Shown here piece by piece: positions 57,958 to 64,000 of a DNA stretch of 64,000 bases. This stretch comes from Marsupella aquatica (taxonomy: Eukaryota > Marchantiophyta), in assembly GCA_973895155.1 (NCBI GenBank), contig OZ316893.1, forward strand, positions 7,378,001 through 7,442,000, written 5' to 3'. Position 1 is the first letter of the stretch. Every line of letters begins with the position of its first letter. The position numbers and the translations under genes were made by a program. The notes under the pieces are model-generated. The model ran no database searches and was not told the DNA's origin. It saw only the letters and a program-made list of their open reading frames with translations.

Positions 57958-60673
57958 CGATCTAGCAGATCAATCCCTTGATACAAGTGACCCAATGCAC
58001 GTATATATAGAGTCCTGGAGCGAGTACTGCCGCTGCAGCTTTCCTTTCCTGCGCATATGTATTATCGATCTTCTTGCTACCTCCTCCTTTAGTGGTTTCC
58101 TTGCCGAAGTCTTCCCCAACCAGCACTACAGCAGACAAAAATCCTCTCTAGATCATATCCATCCTCTTTTGATCGCAAGTCCATATCTCGTCGTAATGGC
58201 CCAGTGATGATGCCTGCATTGCTTGAAACCCATTGTTGACCCAATGAGAACACACTGAAACTGATAAGCTACTTTCAAGAGATATATCGCTTCTCTTCTG
58301 CATATTTGCCAAAAAGCTGTCGTCTTCCAGCGTAAGCAATACAAAGCTTACTGGGGAATTTTACATGTTTCTTCCAGCGAACTGTCCAACTCCCAGAGCT
58401 CCATACGAGTGAGTTGTAAGGAGAGATCTCCAGATTCAAGCTCTTTCTAACAGGCTGTGTGATAGTGAAGCTACCGTTGGGGGTCTTCTCTAATTCTCTG
58501 CAACGAGACGAGCAGCGTTCGCCAAGTTCTGCTAGAATGTCAACTCCCTGAGTCGGTCTCGTACCCACTCAATACGGTACCGTTGCTGTTGCTGTAGATT
58601 AACTTGTAAGCGCTGTGCAGGACTTCCAAGAACAACCATACGCACGTCCTGCGACTCACTATAGGAATGTTACGATTGTCGTTGCTTTGTGATGTTCAAC
58701 GAAAGTTTTACAGACTTACTAGTTACTACAAATTGGTCCTGTGCAATGCCTGCATGTCAACGCTGATCGTGCGTCGTCAGTCAACAGTGCCATGTTCAGC
58801 TACAGGTATTCAACCGCTAATTGCGGCGCTGCCCGAGAAAGAGATCTACGGCAAGGGCCGTAATTTGAAATAAGTGTTTCCACTCGTTTTCGTCGAAGAT
58901 GCTTTTCAGTCCTGGTTGTTCTATTTGGAGTAGAGATCTGGGGGTGAAGACTCTGCGGCCTGAACACTTACTGTTGGTTGGGTGCGAGTCGGTGTTGTCA
59001 CTCTCATGGAAAGGAATGCGCATTGATTTTTCTTGAAGTGAAATATTCAAAAGCCGTCGGATTTTCTTTGGTCTTCTCTGGACTCTTTTCTCTTTCAATC
59101 AGATTCAACAGTATTTAAACTCTGCTGGCCATTTCATAGTTTTAATTTGACGTTGGTACTTTCATGGTGATATGGTTCATTAATGACTGCGTTTCGGTTT
59201 CAAGTTTCCACCCCGCATGCAAGCAAGTGATGGAGAAAGTCCCAAAGTATGATGCCCAACCGAGTGCCCAACTGGTAATGTTCATACCAATCCTCTCGAA
59301 AACGTGAATGCAGAATATATGCCCAGCGAGCAATGTTCATAACAGTCCTCCTGAAAATGTGAATACAGAAGATTGCATCGTTCCCAACTGGTAATTGTGT
59401 CCTGTGAATACTACTATTTTTGCTAGATTACCCGAACATCAGTAGCCAAGAGACAAACGTGGAACCGGGTTTTGCGTTTTGGCGCCCACCCTTGTCGGTA
59501 ACTCAATTCACTCCGGTTCGTGTGGGTGATCAAGTGGCTTTGGAAGTCCGGGAAGCATAAAAGCAGGCAGTGATTCTGACATAGTGAACGCTAGCCCCGT
59601 TCAGTCTGCGTCATTGATTGACTTGCACTCACATCCTCTTGCGGATCAGCGGATGTCTTCTGGACTATACATGTATAGGAAACTACACTGCTCTCACTGC
59701 GAATTTGCGCTCCTGTTTGATGGTGGTGAATTCTTGATTATCTATCATTCTGTAGAGCTCTCTACTGTACTAGTGTACTTTTTAAGCCTGAAAGGTCAGG
59801 CTTCGTTCAAGACTTTTCCAAGATGTGAGCATATATGTAGTCAAATGTGTCGAGTGCAAGCGTTGCTTCCATGATTGGGTGACCAGCTAGAACTGTGAAT
59901 CTTTCGATTCGGAAATTCAAAGCCCTCGATTTCAGCTCGCATTGTTGTGCTCGGCAGAACGCTCGGACTTGGAATTCTCTTCCCCACTCGAGAATTGAAT
60001 GAAATCCCGAAATTCTGTGCGATTTTTAAGACTCTTATAATTATGTAGAAAAAAACCAAATGGACGTGAGGTTGTCCAGTGTGTAGGGAATGCATGAACA
60101 CTCAAGAACGCTCCCAAATCGGCTGCAATGACTTGATATGGATGGAAACACAAGTACTCACAAATGGGCTCGGCTGCAGTGACTTGATGTGCATGGCAAC
60201 ACAAGTATTCCATTGTCAAGCAACCAGAAAGTCGTTCAACAATTGCAAGGAAATCGAAATCGATATAGAAAACTTTGGAAACTGACACCCATTGACCCGA
60301 TAATTCATTTGGGTTCATATATCAGTCGTCAGCGATCGAAAAGCCGATGCGATTCCGCTTGCAATGAGCTCATGTGGGTTGTCTGAAGTTGAGTATTCAA
60401 TCAATCACAATGATAACGAGATAGACGGATAAATTTTGAGACAATTCCCGACCAAATTATGATGTTACACGACAGCAATGAAGCAGCAGTTGCTCTCTTC
60501 GGTCCTCATCCTCTGCTGCAGGCAAGCGGGAGGAAGCCAATGACAATTAAATTGACGCAATCGATTAATTAGGTCTCAATGCAACGAAAACTTTGCCCGC
60601 TGGCACATTAGCCCTACAAGTGTTCTTTTTTGTGTTGGTAGCGTAGTATTTGCTATTGTGATCAATTTTGCTC
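57958..60673. other. Upstream flank of the receptor kinase, no gene recognised
   Basis: Several frames exist on the minus strand (58275-58568, 58817-59098, 59932-60318), but none has a recognisable domain or proven splice context. A minus-strand stretch at about 58400 (SLVWSSGSW) recalls lectin-like sequence only superficially. A direct repeat lies at about 60122-60200 (GGCTGCAATGACTTGATATG and GGCTGCAGTGACTTGATGTG). Confidence 0.4.
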
Positions 60674-61072
60674 TCAGCTACTACCGCCATTAGCTTTGAT
60701 GGACAGGCCGCCCATCAAGTCATCCAGAACTGTGACGCTTGTGCCATCGTAGAAATACTGGCTGGTCACTGTGTCATTGTTGTGGGCGTTTTTGATCACG
60801 AACAAATGCTCCATGGGCACAGGTGAGGACGATTTCCAGGGACTGGAGTAGTTTGTCGGAACGCCTTTGGCATCCCAGTCGATGATCGAGCCTGCGTCTA
60901 GAAGGCCTACTTCCAAGACCATTTTCAGGGACCCGTCGTACACAGAAATCGTTACTGCGGTTTCATTGGAATGATTCTGGATCACCACCACGGACTCTCC
61001 AAGTCCAAAGATAATGTGCAAGAGCAGTGCTCGTAGCAGCAATGAAGGAATCCCAACCCTGGGAAACGCCAT
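60674..61072 (-). CDS. Small secreted protein of unknown family (132 aa)
   Basis: ATG 61072 to stop 60674, intronless. Residues 8-24 (IPSLLLRALLLHIIFGLG) form a hydrophobic signal-peptide core. The mature part (VVVIQNHSNETAVTISVYDG onward) alternates hydrophobic and polar residues in beta-strand style, contains three N-x-T/S sites (NHS, NET, NDT; one overlapping) plus a possible fourth (NYS), and no cysteine. I do not recognise the family; a beta-sandwich extracellular protein is a guess. The gene lies head-to-tail with the receptor kinase on the same strand. Confidence 0.65.
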   Translation of the reverse strand: MAFPRVGIPSLLLRALLLHIIFGLGESVVVIQNHSNETAVTISVYDGSLKMVLEVGLLDAGSIIDWDAKGVPTNYSSPWKSSSPVPMEHLFVIKNAHNNDTVTSQYFYDGTSVTVLDDLMGGLSIKANGGSS

Positions 61073-63533
61073 CGTCGTCTTTGGTCACATCAAGCCAGAC
61101 CTTGGTTCATTCCTCTAACAATTCTTTTAAAACATGCGTCATCTTGTTACATCAAGCAGGATCTTGGTTCATTCTCTATCTTGTCTTTTGATGAACATTC
61201 GTCGTCTTGGTCAATTCAATTGGTCGTTAATGTCTCTTGAATTTTTTTTTATTGCGATAACATTCTGCAGTGTCAGATGGATCAGGTCCAGCAGTAGAGA
61301 AATGACTCACCCGGAATTCAATAATTGTAAACCCTAATTGGCACTGCCCTAGTTCATTTTATGGCGTTGGATTTCAAGCGTTGGTCGTTTAGAACAGAGC
61401 TTTTTGAGTCACAGGAGGGATTAAGGAGACATTGCTCGGGATAACCTGCTTGTAGTGTCGCACTCTACCTCAGCTTAGTGCAGGTCAACATGGCTGAGAT
61501 CTCACACCAGAACTACGTTCTTCAGAAATCGAATCTATGTACTCTCTTTGCCTTGTGATCACATTGTAATATGCACAGAGAGGTTTGTTTGCTCACCACA
61601 ATTAAGTTAGCTTTGTCCAGATACTCGATGGATATGCATGGCGATACAACGGACTTACTGCAAACATCAAAAGTTACCAGTCATTCTCGAAACCCAGACA
61701 CAAACATCAGACAAAACGTTCAAAGCATCGATCCAAACAATTTTCAAATGGACCTAAACAAAACTCAAAACAGTAATTACATCCATGATTATTTCTCCTT
61801 CAGAATGACTATTAACCTGAATCATGCAGCCCACAGAGCATCATGATACTTTACAGGCTTCTATCTCTTATCCTGTCTCATGCCTTCCCGTCGGAATTTG
61901 TGTCAAAATACCGATCAAAATAGTCAATTCACTTTACACAACGTTAACGCACCTGAGTTACGACAGTGAGCGTGCAATTGGAAACCTCTGCTTAATTTGA
62001 ACTGAACTCCTTGTCATGACATTTCTTCCAGACTGTGTACAGCGCTAGTTCAATTCTATGTGTCCACTGATGGCTCCAGCAAACGCGGAAACGCCGGAGC
62101 TCTGTGCCACATCAGTAAAAATCGTTGAAATTCGAAGTCTGGAATTCGCGACGAATGCCTGTCCAAATCAATTCTGAAACGGAGCCTGGCCCTAACTGTT
62201 AGCGAACACAAACAGTACTCATCACTCATCTCAAGGTTTCAAATCTCAAATCTGACACAGTTCAGTTCAGTGACATTGGTGGAGTGTCTCTTTATGTATG
62301 CCTGAACCCCAAAATGTACCGGTAGGGTGTTCCCACTGATGATCTATCTTTGTGTTGTACTTTATGCCCATGTCGGTCTAGACAGTTCTAGTGCATCTCA
62401 GCTCCTTATCAATGAAATGCTCAAATTCATCATTTTCTCTGAGTCGGAAGTATTGATCAGAAGGTCATGAGTACTGTTCCTGCAAATTACAACCGAACTC
62501 TCTTAACAGAACAAAAGTTTGCCCTCTGTTTTCGCAATTTACAGTCTTTCAGTCTGGATATCTTTGCAGCGTGGAAATACCTGCAATTGATTCAAAATTC
62601 TTTCCCGGACTGATCAAAGTGTAAATCCACATGCCATATCCGTTTCATAAGAACTGTTAACCAACGTAATTGTGCATCGAGATTCACAGCAGCTTAGCTT
62701 TCAGACGAGGGATTCCATGGTCCTCCATTTCAGAATGTCCCCGTAGATTTCACATCTGCTTCAGAACGCGCTACTGGAACTTTCCATTCGTTATCGAAGA
62801 AAACCATGCTGCATTTTCCAGATCTAGTCTATGGGACTCCGATTCATATGTCAGGCTGATAGTCCTTCCTATACACTGCTTGGAGCAAATAAGGAAATGA
62901 CTTGGAAGTGGTTAGAGAACTCTCGGGCAGTGAAATTCGAAGTATGAGAGGAAATTCAACTCAAATGAGAACTTCAGTGGAAGAGTGAATGCAAAGGCGA
63001 TAGCTAGCTTGGAATTGCATTCACTCTGCTTAACGGGAGAATTCCGCATCATTCAGTTCATAAGGGTAGCAGGATGCACACTCCACCGCAAGCAGATAGA
63101 TAATACGACTCAAATTTGAAGAACATTCTACAATTGCGGCCAAATCATTGCCGCGCTCACCACGAATGCATTGCCTGATACTCAGTGTCACCACAGTGAA
63201 TCTGAAGGTAAACCATGGTCTCGGCGTCAGTGTAGCGCAAAGCAGGCAGAGTTTCTTCAATCATTTGAGGGCACAAGCAAAATATAGAATTGCGACTATG
63301 TACCCTAAACAAACTCAACAATCTGTGGATCGTAGTGGTTTCCAGCTTTTTAGAGACTGCCAATTATGAGTACGGTACTCTGCTTAAAATGTTGAATTCT
63401 TGGGTTATGGAATGCAGGGTTGTCTACATTACGGCAGTGTAATAGTCCTCATCAAACGTGGCTGCTCTCTGTATACATATGATCAGCGGCCTTTCTAGTG
63501 TCTGCGCTGAAATGGAGAGATGAACTGAAATCG
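61073..63533. other. Intergenic stretch, no gene recognised
   Basis: Only short frames with no recognisable domain. The right end should include the promoter and leader of the plus-strand gene starting near 63534. Confidence 0.4.
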
Positions 63534-64000
63534 ATGATAGTCAAAACCAATCTCGTCGAAGCCATCATGCTCACGAGAGCAAGAAAAAGACCGGATCGCG
63601 AGCAGGGCTGGCTGCTGGTGAGATATTTGATCATTGGTTTTATCGGAGGGTTTGCGGTTTTTAATTTATTTTCACCACGTTCACCCCTCAATATTGATGA
63701 TCATCCCACTGTTGTAGATGGTGAGATGGTCCAGTTGCCCAATTTCAGAGACGTATCGAACGAGACTATATTGAGTTACTCTCAGTTCAATCCTCGCCTT
63801 TGGACTAACCGAGACAGGATCCAATTCTTGCTGGAGGTGTTAAAATCAGGGAAAACCAGTCTCAAAGAAGCTATGAAATTGAGGGAAACTGCGATCAAAG
63901 CTACAATTCCCGTGTCTGGAGAGCAAACAAAGGTTAGCTGGATATCTCCATTCATGGAATTAAACGACAATTTCATACCTAGATTTGTCCAAATATCTCA
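63534..64000 (+). CDS. N-terminal part of a type II membrane protein, runs off the window
   Basis: The frame is open from ATG 63534 (or 63567, in frame) to the last base, more than 150 codons with an in-frame TGA upstream at about 63478. Residues shortly after the start are basic (TRARKRPDRE), followed by one hydrophobic span (WLLVRYLIIGFIGGFAVFNLF, a signal-anchor), then a luminal-type region with NET glycosylation site and LWTNRDRIQFLLEVLKSGK. The layout is typical of Golgi glycosyltransferases and related Golgi enzymes, but no catalytic motif lies within the window, so function is unassigned. A possible donor (AAAG, then gttagc) at about 63931 means the last part could be intron read-through. 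Confidence 0.7.
   Translation, partial: MIVKTNLVEAIMLTRARKRPDREQGWLLVRYLIIGFIGGFAVFNLFSPRSPLNIDDHPTVVDGEMVQLPNFRDVSNETILSYSQFNPRLWTNRDRIQFLLEVLKSGKTSLKEAMKLRETAIKATIPVSGEQTKVSWISPFMELNDNFIPRFVQIS

Noticed and set aside
58275-58568. Possible lectin or second receptor-kinase fragment on the minus strand
   Set aside because: SLVWSSGSW is only superficially lectin-like, and no other motif or splice-consistent partner exon supports it.

Overview
The window looks like nuclear DNA of a land plant or close streptophyte relative. The evidence is spliced genes with GT..AG introns, a chloroplast-division dynamin (DRP5B/ARC5 type), a malectin-like LRR receptor kinase of the plant LRR-I type, and a dense, decayed transposon landscape (TNP2/CACTA, LTR, MITE and fold-back elements) in AT-rich intergenic DNA. 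A bryophyte such as a moss is my best guess. That part is inference; no ribosomal or organellar marker is present to fix it.

Region by region. 1-4.4 kb: the 3' part of a TNP2-like (CACTA) transposase pseudogene, split by a nested 1.27-kb non-autonomous element with a clean target duplication. 5.3-17.9 kb: the most unusual block. On the minus strand lie a RING-like zinc-finger ORF, an unidentified ORF, and a spliced pseudogene whose product would fuse a ParB-like domain to a bacterial-type (beta-class) DNA amino-methyltransferase. Divergent from it on the plus strand is a large DDE-type transposase-like gene (DUF7869-like) with a clear TATA box. A GC-rich minisatellite and copies of a 16-bp palindrome sit between and around the two divergent genes. 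I read this as the remains of one large mobile element carrying its own DNA-methylation gene. Both main genes are inactivated, mostly by stops that look like C-to-T changes. 18-26.3 kb: no genes; several tandem repeat arrays, one carrying a 329-bp MITE with an 8-bp duplication. 26.3-29.45 kb: a complete but non-coding LTR retrotransposon with 5-bp target duplications, primer-binding-like site and polypurine tract. 32.8-33.75 kb: an intronless, GC-richer crotonase-family gene with a signal peptide, a candidate for horizontal transfer. 34-43.7 kb: repeats, a perfect 22-bp-arm hairpin, minisatellites and a fold-back element.

43.7-49.0 kb: a nine-exon DRP5B/ARC5 gene (minus strand, about 971 aa). 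51.1-57.96 kb: a sixteen-exon malectin-LRR receptor kinase (minus strand, about 934 aa); one LRR exon has lost 5 nt and seems to rely on a shifted acceptor. 60.7-61.1 kb: a small secreted protein of unknown family. 63.5-64.0 kb: the start of a plus-strand gene for a type II membrane protein that runs off the window.

The host genes (DRP5B, receptor kinase, crotonase, secreted protein, terminal gene) do not form an obvious pathway. The left half of the window is essentially a transposon nest. Exon boundaries were derived by hand from splice consensus, phase and protein continuity, not from transcripts.
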